From the NCBI RefSeq assembly GCF_900156265.1, contig NZ_FTNE01000018.1:1-64000 (forward strand): 64,000 nucleotides of DNA, written 5' to 3'. This stretch comes from Acidiphilium rubrum. Its GTDB lineage: Bacteria; Pseudomonadota; Alphaproteobacteria; Acetobacterales; Acetobacteraceae. Positions 27,033-36,597 of this stretch are shown here, piece after piece (positions within the stretch are counted from its first letter, which is position 1; each line of letters begins with the position of its first letter). Made by a program: the position numbers and the translations under genes. Under the pieces are notes generated by a model. That model made no database searches. It was not told the DNA's origin and saw nothing but the letters and a program-made list of their open reading frames with translations.

Positions 27033-27475
27033 CGCGCTGGCTGCTCGCGGCCATCGCGATGCTCGCGATCGGCACGCGGGGGGCGATGGCGGGGGCACCC
27101 TCGCCGATCACGGCGCGGGATGCGTGGTTTCGCTATCTGCTGCCTGAAATCCCCGCCGGTGGTTTCGTCACGCTGCATAACGCGGGTGCGTCACCGGCCG
27201 TGCTCACGGGCGTGCGATCGGCCGCGTGCGGCATGGCGATGCTGCATCGGAGCGTCAATCGAAGCGGTGTGGACCGGATGAGCATGGTGCCGTCGGTCAC
27301 GGTGCCGGCGCATGGCGATTTCCGGTTCGCGCCCGGCGGCTATCATATCATGTGTATGCAGCCGCACATGAAACCCGGCGATGCCGCTGCCGTGACCCTG
27401 CTGTTTGCCGGCCTGCCGCCGATGGTCGTGAAATTTGCGGTCTACGGCGCGGACGGTAAGCCTGCGACGCCATGA
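27029..27475 (+). CDS. Periplasmic copper chaperone PCu(A)C
   Basis: 148 residues with a Sec signal (cleavage near AMA-G, residue 21). The copper motif H-X10-M-X21-H-X-M is exact: His73, Met84, His106, Met108, with extra methionines at 69, 71, 86 and 110. PCuAC binds Cu(I) and works with SCO in CuA assembly. It overlaps the SCO gene upstream by 4 bases and the cytochrome c gene downstream by 4 bases, which makes a tight three-gene copper/respiration unit. Confidence 0.95.
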   Translation: MTRWLLAAIAMLAIGTRGAMAGAPSPITARDAWFRYLLPEIPAGGFVTLHNAGASPAVLTGVRSAACGMAMLHRSVNRSGVDRMSMVPSVTVPAHGDFRFAPGGYHIMCMQPHMKPGDAAAVTLLFAGLPPMVVKFAVYGADGKPATP

Positions 27476-27810
27476 GGCATCCGATCCTCTTGGGCCTGCT
27501 GGCCCTCGTGCTCGGCGCGGCTGGGCAGGCGGGTGATGTGACGGCGGGTGCACGGATCGTCGTGCATGGCACAGCAACCGGCGCGCTGCCGTGCATGGCG
27601 TGTCACGGCGTCGGCTTGCGGGGCAATGCCGCCATCGGGGCATCGGCGCTTGCGGGCTTGCCGGTCGCGACCACGCTGGCAGCGTTGGACGCGATCGCGA
27701 CGGGCCGGGTCGGTCATAATTACGTGATGAAGAACAATGCGGCCGCGCTGACGCCGGCCGAGCGGCGCGCGGTCGCCGATTATTTGGCGACGCTCAAACC
27801 CGGCGGTTAA
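27472..27810 (+). CDS. Small periplasmic c-type cytochrome
   Basis: 112 residues: a signal peptide, then a single heme-binding motif CMACH at 41-45, with a likely axial methionine Met86 in NYVMKNNA. The C-terminal helix ALTPAERRAVADYLATL is typical of the class-I cytochrome c/c553 fold. It probably shuttles electrons or heme-linked copper reduction for the adjacent SCO and PCuAC proteins, which is inference. It ends in a 4-base convergent overlap with the second SCO gene. Confidence 0.92.
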   Translation: MRHPILLGLLALVLGAAGQAGDVTAGARIVVHGTATGALPCMACHGVGLRGNAAIGASALAGLPVATTLAALDAIATGRVGHNYVMKNNAAALTPAERRAVADYLATLKPGG

Positions 27811-28466
27811 CCGAGGCGGGCGAGCCAGGTCAGCAGACCGCGCGGCTGGGTTTTCGATTGCAGCGATTCGATATCGGTGATGAGTGCGGGATAGTCGGGG
27901 TGCTGGTTCGAGCCGAGGTCGGGGATGATGAACCGCGCGTTGCCGTGCGGACCGAAGCCATAGATCAGCGCCGAATGCACCACCTGATACGCCTGCGGAT
28001 TGGGCGAGGGATGCACCGAGGCGACGACGCGGTAGCGCCGCGTCAGCCGATAGATCTGATTGGCCGAGCCGCGCAGCCCGACGAAATGCGGGTCGAACAG
28101 GGCGAGGTATCGGCGCAAAACCGGGGTCGTGTCGCGTGCCGGGTCGACCGTGACGAACAAAAACACCGTGTTGGCCGCCGCGGCACCGAGCTTGAGGTAA
28201 AGCTGATGCACCTTGTAGAGCGTGTCGGGGCAGACATCCGGGCAGTTGGTGTAGCCGAAATACAGCAGGATGGTCTTGCCGCGAAACGCGGCGGCGGTGA
28301 CGCTTTTGCCGGTGCTCGCATCGGTCATGGTAAAGGCGAGCGGCGGCACCAGCCCGGTGACCGGCACGACCGGGTCGGCCCAGGCCGCGACCGGTGCGAT
28401 GACGGCGCCGAGCATCAGTGCGAGGATCGGGGCAGCCAGCCACCAACGCCCCGGCCTGCGCTTCAT
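27807..28466 (-). CDS. Second SCO1/SenC-family copper protein
   Basis: 219 residues. A Sec signal or N-terminal anchor (residues 9-30) precedes a thioredoxin-like domain with CxxxC (Cys75 and Cys79 in [10 protein letters not shown]) and the third ligand His164 in VVHSALIY. It is only distantly similar to the SCO at 26388, so it is not a recent tandem copy. It is transcribed leftward, its start overlapping the gatB stop, so it sits at the end of the gatCAB unit while facing the copper genes. Confidence 0.93.
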   Translation of the reverse strand: MKRRPGRWWLAAPILALMLGAVIAPVAAWADPVVPVTGLVPPLAFTMTDASTGKSVTAAAFRGKTILLYFGYTNCPDVCPDTLYKVHQLYLKLGAAAANTVFLFVTVDPARDTTPVLRRYLALFDPHFVGLRGSANQIYRLTRRYRVVASVHPSPNPQAYQVVHSALIYGFGPHGNARFIIPDLGSNQHPDYPALITDIESLQSKTQPRGLLTWLARLG

Positions 28467-29926
28467 GCTGCGGGTGCGCCGATCTTTTGTTTGAGCGCCT
28501 CGTTCACGAGGGCGGGATTGCCCTTGCCGGCCATCGCCTTCATCACCTGACCCACGAAGAACCCGAACAATTTATCCTTGCCCGATTTGTACTCGGCGAG
28601 CTTGTCCGGATTGGCGGCGATCACCTGATCGATCGCGGCATCGATCGCGCCGGTGTCGGTCACCTGGCGCAGGCCGCGCGCCTCGACGATGGCACCCGGC
28701 GCCTCGCCGGTTTCGACCATCAGTTCCAGGACTTCCTTGGCGATCTTGCCGTTGATCGTGCCATCCTTGATCAGATCGAGCAGCGCGCCGAGATCGGCCG
28801 CGCTGACCGGGCTGTTCTCGATGCTGCGGCCGGTGCGGTTGAGTGCGGCAAAAAAATCGCCGAGCATCCAGTTCGCGACCTGCTTGGCGTCGCGGCCCGT
28901 GGCGACGGTTTCGAAGAAATCGGCGGTGACCTGCTCCATCACGAAAATCGCTGATTCGTAGCGCGAAATTCCGTAATCCTGCATCAACCGCGCTCGCTTG
29001 GCATCCGGCAGTTCGGGCAGTTCGGTCTTCAGCGTGGCAACCCAGGCTTCATCGAGCACCAGCGGCAGCAGGTCGGGCTCGGGGAAGTATCGATAGTCAT
29101 GGGCGTCTTCCTTGCTGCGCATCGAGCGGGTTTCGCCGCGCGCGGGGTCGAACAGGCGGGTTTCCTGTGTCACCTCGCCGCCGGATTCCCAGATCTCGAC
29201 CTGGCGTCGTGCTTCCGCCTCGATCGCCTGCATCACGAAGCGGATCGAATTGACGTTCTTGATTTCGCAACGCGTGCGAAACGCCTCGCCCGCCTTGCGG
29301 ACGGAAACATTGACGTCGGCGCGCATCGAGCCTTCGTCCATATTGCCATCGCAGGTGCCGAGATAGCGCAGGATGGTGCGCAGCTTGCGGATGTAGGCGC
29401 CGGCCTCCTCGGGCGTGCGCATGTCGGGTTCGCTCACGATTTCCATCAGCGCGACACCGGACCGGTTGAGATCGATCAGCGATTTGCTGGCGTGCTGATC
29501 GTGCATGCTCTTGCCGGCATCCTGTTCGAGGTGCAGCCGCGTGATGCCGATCGAGCGGGTTTCGCCCGATTCAAGCTCGATATCGATGGTGCCCATGCCG
29601 ACGATCGGGTGTTCGTACTGGCTGATCTGATAGCCCTGCGGCAGATCGGCGTAGAAGTAGTTTTTCCGGTCGAATCGCGAAACCAGGTTGATCTGCGCGT
29701 TCAGCCCCAGCCCGGTGCGGACCGCCTGGGCGACGCATTCGCGGTTGATCACCGGCAACATGCCGGGGAAACCAGCATCGACGAAGCTGACCTGGGTGTT
29801 CGGCTCGCTGCCGAAATCGGTCGCCGCACCGCTGAACAGCTTGGATTTTGATATCACCTGGGCGTGCACTTCCAGCCCGATCACCAATTCCCAGGGGCCG
29901 GTGGTGCCGTCGATCGTGTAGCTCAT
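28463..29926 (-). CDS. gatB: Asp-tRNA(Asn)/Glu-tRNA(Gln) amidotransferase subunit B
   Basis: 487 residues. Subunit B is the kinase and tRNA-binding part of GatCAB, which amidates misacylated Glu-tRNA(Gln) or Asp-tRNA(Asn). Signatures include [45 protein letters not shown] and [17 protein letters not shown]. The helical and YqeY-like tail domains complete it. Starts overlap the gatA stop by 4 bases. Confidence 0.97.
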   Translation of the reverse strand: MSYTIDGTTGPWELVIGLEVHAQVISKSKLFSGAATDFGSEPNTQVSFVDAGFPGMLPVINRECVAQAVRTGLGLNAQINLVSRFDRKNYFYADLPQGYQISQYEHPIVGMGTIDIELESGETRSIGITRLHLEQDAGKSMHDQHASKSLIDLNRSGVALMEIVSEPDMRTPEEAGAYIRKLRTILRYLGTCDGNMDEGSMRADVNVSVRKAGEAFRTRCEIKNVNSIRFVMQAIEAEARRQVEIWESGGEVTQETRLFDPARGETRSMRSKEDAHDYRYFPEPDLLPLVLDEAWVATLKTELPELPDAKRARLMQDYGISRYESAIFVMEQVTADFFETVATGRDAKQVANWMLGDFFAALNRTGRSIENSPVSAADLGALLDLIKDGTINGKIAKEVLELMVETGEAPGAIVEARGLRQVTDTGAIDAAIDQVIAANPDKLAEYKSGKDKLFGFFVGQVMKAMAGKGNPALVNEALKQKIGAPAA

Positions 29927-31404
29927 GAGCTGGCTCCCGCGCGCACCGCCGGCATGGCGGTGAACCCAGCGGCGCGTTCGAGCGTGGCGGAGACGGCAAA
30001 CACCGTTTCCTCGTCGAAATGCCGGCCGATCACCTGCAGGCCGAGCGGCAGGCCGCGCGCATCGAGCCCCGCCGGTACCGACATCGCGGGAACGCCGGCG
30101 AGGTTGGAGGGGACGGTGAACACGTCGTTCAAATACATCGTCACCGGATCATCCATCTTTTCGCCGATCGCGAACGCCGCCGAGGGTGCCGTCGGTGTCA
30201 GGATCGCATCGACCGTGGCGAACGCCTCGTTGAAATCGCGCAGCATCAGGGCGCGCACCTTCTGGGCGCGCAGGTAATACGCATCGTAATACCCGGCCGA
30301 GAGAACATAGGTGCCGATCATGATCCGCCGTTTCACCTCCGCACCGAACCCGGCCGCGCGGGTGCGCTCGTACAGATCGATCAGATCCGCGCCGTCCACC
30401 CGCGCGCCGAACCGCACGCCATCGTAGCGCGCGAGGTTCGAGGAGGCTTCGGCCGGGGCCACGATGTAATACACCGGCAAACCGTATTTGGTGTGCGGCA
30501 GGCTGACATCGATGATCTCGGCGCCGGCCCGTTTCAGCCAGTCGATGCCCGATTGCCAGAGGGTCTCGATCTCGGGCGCCATGCCATCGACGCGGTATTC
30601 GCGCGGGATGCCGATTCGCAGCCCCTGGACGCCGCGCGCGCAGGCGGCCCGGAAATCGGGCACCGGGCGGTCGGCGGAGGTGCTGTCGCGTTCATCGAAC
30701 CCGCTCATCGCGCCGAGCAGGATCGCGCAATCCTCGACCGTGCGCGCCATCGGCCCCGCCTGATCGAGCGAGGAGGCGAACGCCACGATGCCGAAGCGCG
30801 AGCAGCGCCCGTAGGTCGGTTTGATGCCGGCGATGCCGGTGAACGATGCCGGCTGACGGATCGAGCCGCCGGTATCCGTGCCGGTCGCCCCCATCGCCAT
30901 GCGCGCGGCGACCGCTGCGGCCGAGCCACCGGAGGAGCCGCCGGGGACGAGTTTCGCCCCATCATCACGCTGCCACGGGTTTTCGACCGCGCCATAGGCC
31001 GAGGTGATGTTCGATGAGCCCATGGCGAATTCATCGAGATTGGCCTTGCCGAGCATCACCGCGCCGGCCGCCTTCAGCCGGGCGGACACCGTGCTCTCGT
31101 AGGGCGGGATGAAGGGTTCGAGAATCTTCGACCCCGCGGTGGTGCGCACCCCTTCGGTGCAGAACAGATCCTTCATGGCGATCGGAATGCCGGACAGGGC
31201 AGGGGCGTTGCCCACAGCCCGCGCCGCATCGGCCGCGCGTGCCTGCGCGCGGGCCTGATCGGCGGTGATGGTGATGAACGCATTGAGCCGCGGGTTCAGC
31301 GCCTCGACCGCGCTGATATGCGCGTCGGTCAGTTCGACCGCGGAGATTTTTTTCGCCGCCAGCGCCGCGAGCGCTTCGGCGATGCTCATGTCCAGCATGG
31401 TCAC
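29923..31404 (-). CDS. gatA: Asp-tRNA(Asn)/Glu-tRNA(Gln) amidotransferase subunit A
   Basis: 493 residues of the amidase-signature family. The Ser-cisSer-Lys triad is visible: Lys78 in PIAMKDLF, the cis-Ser in [16 protein letters not shown] (near 157) and the nucleophile Ser181 in [12 protein letters not shown]. It generates ammonia from glutamine for the GatB reaction. It overlaps gatC upstream and gatB downstream by 4 bases each. Confidence 0.97.
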   Translation of the reverse strand: MTMLDMSIAEALAALAAKKISAVELTDAHISAVEALNPRLNAFITITADQARAQARAADAARAVGNAPALSGIPIAMKDLFCTEGVRTTAGSKILEPFIPPYESTVSARLKAAGAVMLGKANLDEFAMGSSNITSAYGAVENPWQRDDGAKLVPGGSSGGSAAAVAARMAMGATGTDTGGSIRQPASFTGIAGIKPTYGRCSRFGIVAFASSLDQAGPMARTVEDCAILLGAMSGFDERDSTSADRPVPDFRAACARGVQGLRIGIPREYRVDGMAPEIETLWQSGIDWLKRAGAEIIDVSLPHTKYGLPVYYIVAPAEASSNLARYDGVRFGARVDGADLIDLYERTRAAGFGAEVKRRIMIGTYVLSAGYYDAYYLRAQKVRALMLRDFNEAFATVDAILTPTAPSAAFAIGEKMDDPVTMYLNDVFTVPSNLAGVPAMSVPAGLDARGLPLGLQVIGRHFDEETVFAVSATLERAAGFTAMPAVRAGASS

Positions 31405-31694
31405 TCCACCACCTTCGGCACGGCAAAGAAATTGCCGATCCGGTCTGGTGCGTTGGCCAGGATTTTGTCGGGATAATTGCCGTCGGTCACCGCATCCTCG
31501 CGCAGCCGCATGGCCATCTGCGCGCCGCCGGACAGGGGTTGCACGCCATCGACGTTAACTTCAGACAATTGTTCGACGTAACCGAGAATCGCATTCAGTT
31601 CGCCTTCAAGGCGCGGCACCTCGTCGTCAGCGAGGCGGATACGGGCGAGTTTCGCGATACGGCGAACCGTCGCGGGGTCGAGCGACATGGGCAT
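31401..31694 (-). CDS. gatC: Asp-tRNA(Asn)/Glu-tRNA(Gln) amidotransferase subunit C
   Basis: 97 residues, standard GatC size. The typical pattern is present: [15 protein letters not shown] at the N-terminus, an [18 protein letters not shown] centre and a LREDAV...FFAVPKVVE tail. GatC wraps around GatA and stabilises the complex. It is the first gene of the leftward gatCAB unit and is divergent from ruvX across 39 bases. A second ATG two codons in (31688) is an alternative start. Confidence 0.96.
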   Translation of the reverse strand: MPMSLDPATVRRIAKLARIRLADDEVPRLEGELNAILGYVEQLSEVNVDGVQPLSGGAQMAMRLREDAVTDGNYPDKILANAPDRIGNFFAVPKVVE

Positions 31695-31733
31695 CCCTTG
31701 GGTTTCTGTGCGGTCTGGATCATAAACGCGACC

Positions 31734-32201
31734 ATGACACTGTTCAACCTGACCGATCTGGTGGCTGCAATGCCCCGCAACGCCCGCTTGATCGGGCTCG
31801 ATCCCGGATCACGCATCGTCGGCATCGCGTTGTCGGATGTCAGCCGGCGGCTCGCTTCGCCCTATGGTGCGATGAAGCGGGGCAAACTGGCCGACATGGC
31901 GCAGACGCTCCGCGACATTGCCGCCAAGGAGGGTGCGACGGCGCTGGTGATCGGGCTGCCGCTGTCGATGGATGGCACGTACGGCCCGGCGGCGCAGGCG
32001 GCGCGCGACTGGGCGCACGCGATCACCTTCGCGACCAATCTACCCGCCGCGATGATGGATGAGCGCCTGTCTTCGGCCGCGGTGAACCGGGCGATGATCG
32101 AGGCCGATGTCTCGCGCTCGAGGCGGGCCGCACGGGTCGATGCCGCGGCGGCTTCGTACATGCTGCAAGCGGCGCTCGATATCATCACCGGCGCCGGGTG
32201 A
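31734..32201 (+). CDS. ruvX: Holliday junction resolvase-like protein RuvX (YqgF)
   Basis: 155 residues with the RNase H-like YqgF fold: [17 protein letters not shown] with the catalytic Asp, [30 protein letters not shown] and [14 protein letters not shown] with the last acidic residue. The family is implicated in pre-16S rRNA 5'-end processing and in junction resolution. I chose ATG 31734; the longer frame lacks conserved sequence. The stop overlaps the next gene (GTGA). Confidence 0.94.
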   Translation: MTLFNLTDLVAAMPRNARLIGLDPGSRIVGIALSDVSRRLASPYGAMKRGKLADMAQTLRDIAAKEGATALVIGLPLSMDGTYGPAAQAARDWAHAITFATNLPAAMMDERLSSAAVNRAMIEADVSRSRRAARVDAAAASYMLQAALDIITGAG

Positions 32202-32527
32202 AGGGTTTCGCCATCCTGCTGCTGCTGGGGGTTGCCGCAGCGCTGGAGGTGGGCGGCGATGCGCTGATGCGCAATGGGCTGCACGCGAGCGGGGCGGGGC
32301 GGATTTACTGGCTGATCGGCGGCGCTGCGGTGCTCGCGGCCTATGGTATTTTCGTCAATCTCGGGCCGTGGGATTTCGGCCGGGTGCTCGGCATTTATGT
32401 GGTGCTGTTTTTCATCGTGGCGCAGTTGGTCAACTGGCTCGGCTACGGAGTTCGCCCGGATGGGCCGGTGCTGGTGGGTGGCGCGCTGATCTGTGCGGGC
32501 GGGCTGGTGCTCACGCTGGCGCGGTGA
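32198..32527 (+). CDS. Small four-helix membrane protein (SMR/YnfA-like)
   Basis: 109 residues, GTG start overlapping the ruvX stop. Four hydrophobic helices are visible. Helix 1 carries a glutamate (AALEVGGDALMR), as small multidrug-resistance and UPF0060/YnfA proteins do, and a GRVLGIYVVLFF segment resembles the conserved GRxYAAYGG region of YnfA. I infer a member of the drug/metabolite transporter superfamily. The substrate is unknown and the assignment is tentative. The end overlaps the HAD gene on the other strand by 17 bases. Confidence 0.6.
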   Translation: MKGFAILLLLGVAAALEVGGDALMRNGLHASGAGRIYWLIGGAAVLAAYGIFVNLGPWDFGRVLGIYVVLFFIVAQLVNWLGYGVRPDGPVLVGGALICAGGLVLTLAR

Positions 32528-34484
32528 TGCGGCGGTGCAGGCTATTGATCGCGCGCACGGCAAAGCGTGAGCCGGGATCGAGCCGGGCGAGAAATCCGGC
32601 CGGCCAGAAGGCGGTGCGGGCGGCGCTGGCGGCGGTGAACGGCGATCGGCCGGAGGGTGGTACGATCGGCCGGTAGGACGAAGCGGCGAAGCCTTCGGCG
32701 TGGGGGATTTCCGCGAAATGCGCGGCATCGGTGCGGTCGGGTGCGGCGAGCAATGCGGTCAGGCGGGTGCACGCCAGGTCGCGCAGCATCGTGATGTGCT
32801 CGGGCCGCAGATAGGGGCGCATGGCCTGCGCCACCTCGGTCACGGCATCGTGGATCAGCGCGGCGATGGCGAGGCGCGGGGCTTCCTCGGTCTGTGCCAG
32901 GCGCACCGGATAGGGCACGCCATCACGGCAGGCGACATGGCTGATCCCGGATTCCGGTGCCGAGAACAGCAACTCCAGCACCTCGTACGATCGCCCGACG
33001 GTTGCGGCGACGACCGCTTGCGGCGCCCCATCGCTGAACAGAAATCCCTCGGCCGGAATGTCGCGCTGGCGCCTGGCGCTGGTGCCGAGATAGACGCCTG
33101 TGATGTCCGGGGCGACCCCCCGCGCAATCGTGCCCAACCGGATCAGCGAGCGTTGCAGCGAGCCATGCCAGCCCAGATCGACCACCAGCGCCTTGCCATC
33201 GAACAGCCCGATCTGGTCGAGATGCGCCAGCAGATCGCGCCGCTCGATTCTGGCGCGCGCGATGATCGGCCCCGCGAGGTCGGTGAAGATCGCCCGCAAG
33301 GACGCGCGGGATGCGGCGTCGTTCACGGCAGTTTGCCCGTTCACGCCGTGTTGATGCATCGCCGCCGCGACCGCGCCGGCCGTTGGATCGAGATCGGCGC
33401 GGTGCAGGTAATCGGCGATGGTGAGGTCGCTGACCCCTGAACACAGGAAGTCGAGGTCGGTGGCATCCAGTGTGGTGATGGCGGCGAGGTTGAGGCACCG
33501 GCGTGACGACCAGACATAATGCGATGGGGGCGTGGCCTCGGTCCGCCAGGCGGCCTCATAGGCTTTCTGAAAGATCAGCCCGTCACGGGCCAGAAAGAAC
33601 GGGTGGCGGTGTTCGGCGCGCACGCGGTTGTGGATCAATCCGGCCATGCCGATCGCCGCGGGGGCGACCACCAGATAAGCAAGGGTCAGCCAGTACGGGT
33701 CGCCGGCTTGTGCCCCGAGTGCGCGGCGCAGCAGCGCATGCGGCAGGTCGGCGAGCGCGTTGCTCGTGGGTTGATAGCGGTTCGCCGGCAACCGGCGCTC
33801 GGGCGGCGAGAGCAGGAACGGCGTGATCCCGCAGCGGCGGGCAACCGCGCAATCGGCCGCCGGGTGGTCGCCGAGATGAACGATGCGCGCATCGGCCGCC
33901 AGCCCGAAATCGGCGCGAATCACATCCCACACCGCACCGCTGGCCTTGGTGTGCCCGGTTTCGCTCGACAGATAGAGCCGCTCATGTCCCGCAAGACCGG
34001 CGCGCTCGATCATGGTTTCGATCGCGCGGCGTGGCAAATACATGTCCGACACGATGATGACCCGGCGGCCCGCTGCAACCAGAGCGTGAAACGCAGCGGC
34101 GATTTTGGGATCTGCGGCGATGGCCTCGATTTCCAGGGCGATTTCCTGATCCATGATCGGCATCAGGTCGAGCCCTGCCGGTGCGGTGCGGCGCAATTCG
34201 GCATAGATCGCGGCGAGCGTGATCTCGGTTGTGCCGGATGCGCGGCGCACCGCCGCCTCGGCGCGGCCGCGTTCGGCGGCAAACCAGGCACTGACCTGGT
34301 CGGGCAGGTTTGCGGCGAGCAGCGTGAACACATCGTCGGGCCGCCAGACCGCGCGCTGCACCAGCGTGTCGAACAGGTCGAAACTGGCGATCTCCGCCGT
34401 CATCGCCGCTGCCATGAATTCCGCCACGCGCGCGCCGTCGTCCAATATGGGTCTCTGCTCTCGATCGATGGTGAACCGGTTCAT
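32511..34484 (-). CDS. Large HAD-superfamily protein of polysaccharide-cluster type
   Basis: 657 residues. The N-terminal third is a HAD-like domain with SFDLFDTLVQR (Asp36) as motif I, VIIVSDMYLPRRAI as motif II and HLGDHPAADCAVARR as motif IV. The remaining ~400 residues form a conserved region of unknown fold, including FFLARDGLIFQKAYEAA and a VDLGWHGSLQRSL block. Such long SFDxFDTL proteins occur in glycan and capsule gene clusters, but no enzymatic role is known to me. No signal peptide. It is divergent from the lysozyme gene across 82 bases. Confidence 0.72.
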   Translation of the reverse strand: MNRFTIDREQRPILDDGARVAEFMAAAMTAEIASFDLFDTLVQRAVWRPDDVFTLLAANLPDQVSAWFAAERGRAEAAVRRASGTTEITLAAIYAELRRTAPAGLDLMPIMDQEIALEIEAIAADPKIAAAFHALVAAGRRVIIVSDMYLPRRAIETMIERAGLAGHERLYLSSETGHTKASGAVWDVIRADFGLAADARIVHLGDHPAADCAVARRCGITPFLLSPPERRLPANRYQPTSNALADLPHALLRRALGAQAGDPYWLTLAYLVVAPAAIGMAGLIHNRVRAEHRHPFFLARDGLIFQKAYEAAWRTEATPPSHYVWSSRRCLNLAAITTLDATDLDFLCSGVSDLTIADYLHRADLDPTAGAVAAAMHQHGVNGQTAVNDAASRASLRAIFTDLAGPIIARARIERRDLLAHLDQIGLFDGKALVVDLGWHGSLQRSLIRLGTIARGVAPDITGVYLGTSARRQRDIPAEGFLFSDGAPQAVVAATVGRSYEVLELLFSAPESGISHVACRDGVPYPVRLAQTEEAPRLAIAALIHDAVTEVAQAMRPYLRPEHITMLRDLACTRLTALLAAPDRTDAAHFAEIPHAEGFAASSYRPIVPPSGRSPFTAASAARTAFWPAGFLARLDPGSRFAVRAINSLHRRITAPA

Positions 34485-34566
34485 GCACTTACAGGTTGTA
34501 TTAATGGTTTCTCACCCCCCCGGCCTCATGGCAAGTCTTTGGTTCATTGTCAGGAGACGATTACCG

Positions 34567-35061
34567 ATGGATGCCGCAGTAACGCCCGACCCGCTTCAGA
34601 TCGCCGCAACCCAATTGGTGGAACCGTTCGAGGGTTTCAGCGCCGAACCCTACCGCGATCCCGGTGGCGTCTGGTCAATCGGCTATGGTTCGACGACCGA
34701 TGCCTGGGGCAATCCGGTCACCGCCGATACGCCGGCGATCAGCCAGGCCGATGCGCTGGCGCTGGTCGAACGCGATCTGGCCGCCGCACAGAACGTGGTT
34801 TCTGCGGCCGTGTTCGTGCCGCTTGATGCCAATCAACAGGCTGCATTGATCGATTTCATCTACAACGTCGGCGCGGGCAATTTCTACCGCTCGACCTTGC
34901 TCGCCCTGCTCAACCAGGGTGATTATCAGGGCGCGGCGGCGCAATTCGTGCGCTGGGATTACGCCGCCGGCGTTGTGCTGCCCGGTCTGTTGCGGCGGCG
35001 GGAGGCCGAGGCGGCGCTGTTCAGTCTAGACCAGGCGAGCCTGGCGAAGCAGGATGCATAG
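34567..35061 (+). CDS. Phage-type lysozyme (glycoside hydrolase family 24)
   Basis: 164 residues. The GH24 active-site region is complete: FEGFSAEPYRDPGGVWSIGYGST supplies Glu22, Asp31 and Thr43, the T4-lysozyme-type triad. The helical C-terminal lobe has ANQQAALIDFIYNVGAGNFYRSTLL. It cleaves peptidoglycan. There is no signal peptide or holin nearby, and no other phage gene, so this is a lone endolysin-like gene. Its last 36 bases overlap the WcbI-like gene on the opposite strand. Confidence 0.9.
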   Translation: MDAAVTPDPLQIAATQLVEPFEGFSAEPYRDPGGVWSIGYGSTTDAWGNPVTADTPAISQADALALVERDLAAAQNVVSAAVFVPLDANQQAALIDFIYNVGAGNFYRSTLLALLNQGDYQGAAAQFVRWDYAAGVVLPGLLRRREAEAALFSLDQASLAKQDA

Positions 35062-36111
35062 GAACCGCACCCATTCGGTCTGGGTCGGATCGAGCTCGAG
35101 CGCTGCCGTGGTCGCCTCGATCGCGGGGTTCAACTGTCCGAGCTTCCAAAAGCCGATCGCGAGGTTGATCAGCACGTCGCCATTATCCGGCGATCGCGCA
35201 CGGGCAGCTTCCAGTACCTTTACCGCTGCGTCGACACCGACGTGGCGGTGCACGTCGAACACCGCCTGGCGCAAAGGCGCATCATGCGCGAAGGTTATGA
35301 AACGTATTGCAAACTCAGCCGCGGTGAACCGGCCGTCCGGCATCAGCCGATAGCGATAGGCAGGACCTGCCCACTCGATGCCGAAATGGCGCACGATGCT
35401 GGGATGGAGAGGCATGTGCGAAAACCCAAGCGGCTCCTTGATCTCGCCGATCGCAACTTCGATGGTCGCCGGTGTCAGCCCCAGGTTCAACTGGTTCAGG
35501 GCGTGCCGGGCGATCGGGCGCAACAGGTCGCCGCTCGGGTGCAGATAGGTCCAGAATAGCGGGATGTCGCGAAACCGGCGCTCGACCAGCGGCCACACAT
35601 CGAGGCCGGCGGCTTCGCCAATCCGGCGCATTTTCAGCCGGTTAATCTCGAAGAGACGGTCCAGATCGAGCGTTGCGGCGTAGTCGTGCGCAAGATAGCG
35701 CTCGACGATCGCCTCGGGCGGTTCATCGGCATGGGCTTGCATCAGATCGATCAGCAGACGCTCGCTCAGTTGGCCTTCATAATACCCGCTCGGACAGAAA
35801 AAGCTGCGGCTTGCCGCAGCTTTCGGATGGGGCTTGCCGGCGCCGGGATATAGAAAACTTGCGGCGATTAGCGGAAACCGCCCGATCATGTCGGATTTTC
35901 GCGCGATCAGCGCTGATATAGCCTGATCGGGTTTGAAATCCGTGATCTGGATCAGGATTCGATCGGCCGCCTCGACAAACGCGCGATCCGTGTCGGAGAT
36001 CGTTTTATAGCTGATGATATGACGGCAATCCGCTGTCTGATCGCGTATGGCCGCCCGCACCGATTGTGCGACGATATCGGCATGGCAGTTTCCAATCACG
36101 GCGATCCGCAT
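35026..36111 (-). CDS. WcbI-like putative acetyl/acyltransferase with C-terminal TPR
   Basis: 361 residues. The start MRIAVIGNCHADIVAQSV matches the GNCQ-type opening of the WcbI polysaccharide-biosynthesis family, which has a GDSL-like catalytic fold. Further family marks are LIQITDF and FFCPSGYYEG. The last ~75 residues (DAAVKVLEAARARSPDNGDVLINLAIGFWKLGQLNPAIEAT...) are two tetratricopeptide repeats. WcbI in Burkholderia is needed for capsule acetylation. It begins 9 bases after an acyl carrier protein gene, so an ACP-carried acyl group may be the donor (inference). Confidence 0.7.
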   Translation of the reverse strand: MRIAVIGNCHADIVAQSVRAAIRDQTADCRHIISYKTISDTDRAFVEAADRILIQITDFKPDQAISALIARKSDMIGRFPLIAASFLYPGAGKPHPKAAASRSFFCPSGYYEGQLSERLLIDLMQAHADEPPEAIVERYLAHDYAATLDLDRLFEINRLKMRRIGEAAGLDVWPLVERRFRDIPLFWTYLHPSGDLLRPIARHALNQLNLGLTPATIEVAIGEIKEPLGFSHMPLHPSIVRHFGIEWAGPAYRYRLMPDGRFTAAEFAIRFITFAHDAPLRQAVFDVHRHVGVDAAVKVLEAARARSPDNGDVLINLAIGFWKLGQLNPAIEATTAALELDPTQTEWVRFLCILLRQARLV

Positions 36112-36120
36112 CGGGCCCGT

Positions 36121-36378
36121 TCAGCCCGCGGTGGAGGGCGTGGGGTGAACCGTCGCCGTTACGATATCGATCAGGCCGCCGACATCGTCTACATCAAAGA
36201 TCTGCTCAAGATTGAGCCTGATCGCGAATTCATGCTCGACCGTGACTAACAGCACGGCGTGCGAGAGCGAATCCCAGCCGGCGACATCGCTCGCGGTGGT
36301 GGCGCGGGAAATGCCGGCAGGATCGCAGCCGAAATTATGTGCAATCAGCTGAAAAATACGCGTGGCAATGGAGTCCAT
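36121..36378 (-). CDS. Stand-alone acyl carrier protein
   Basis: 85 residues. The phosphopantetheine attachment motif is GWDSLSHA (Ser37), with the following helix VEHEFAIRLNLEQIFDVDDVGGLIDIV in the normal ACP pattern. It differs from the fatty-acid AcpP, being the type found in polysaccharide and secondary-metabolite clusters. I place the start at ATG 36378; the frame is open further upstream, but that part crosses a plain AT-rich intergenic stretch. It is first in a two-gene unit with the WcbI-like gene. The 219-base divergent gap to the lipoprotein holds no recognisable site. Confidence 0.88.
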   Translation of the reverse strand: MDSIATRIFQLIAHNFGCDPAGISRATTASDVAGWDSLSHAVLLVTVEHEFAIRLNLEQIFDVDDVGGLIDIVTATVHPTPSTAG

Positions 36379-36597
36379 GATCAAGCCCGAATATCCCCTT
36401 CCAATTTCATACCCCCTATGATGAAAAAAGAGATTTGTCATCAATTCAAGATTGAGAGGATTGTGCTCCCTGACTGACGATCCGACACAATTTGAATCGA
36501 GCCTGCGTGGCCCTTTTTCACCAATCCGTGAATGACTATGTGACCGATCCGATGCGGATTGACCGTTGATCGGATAAAACTGAAAGAAATTTGCGCA

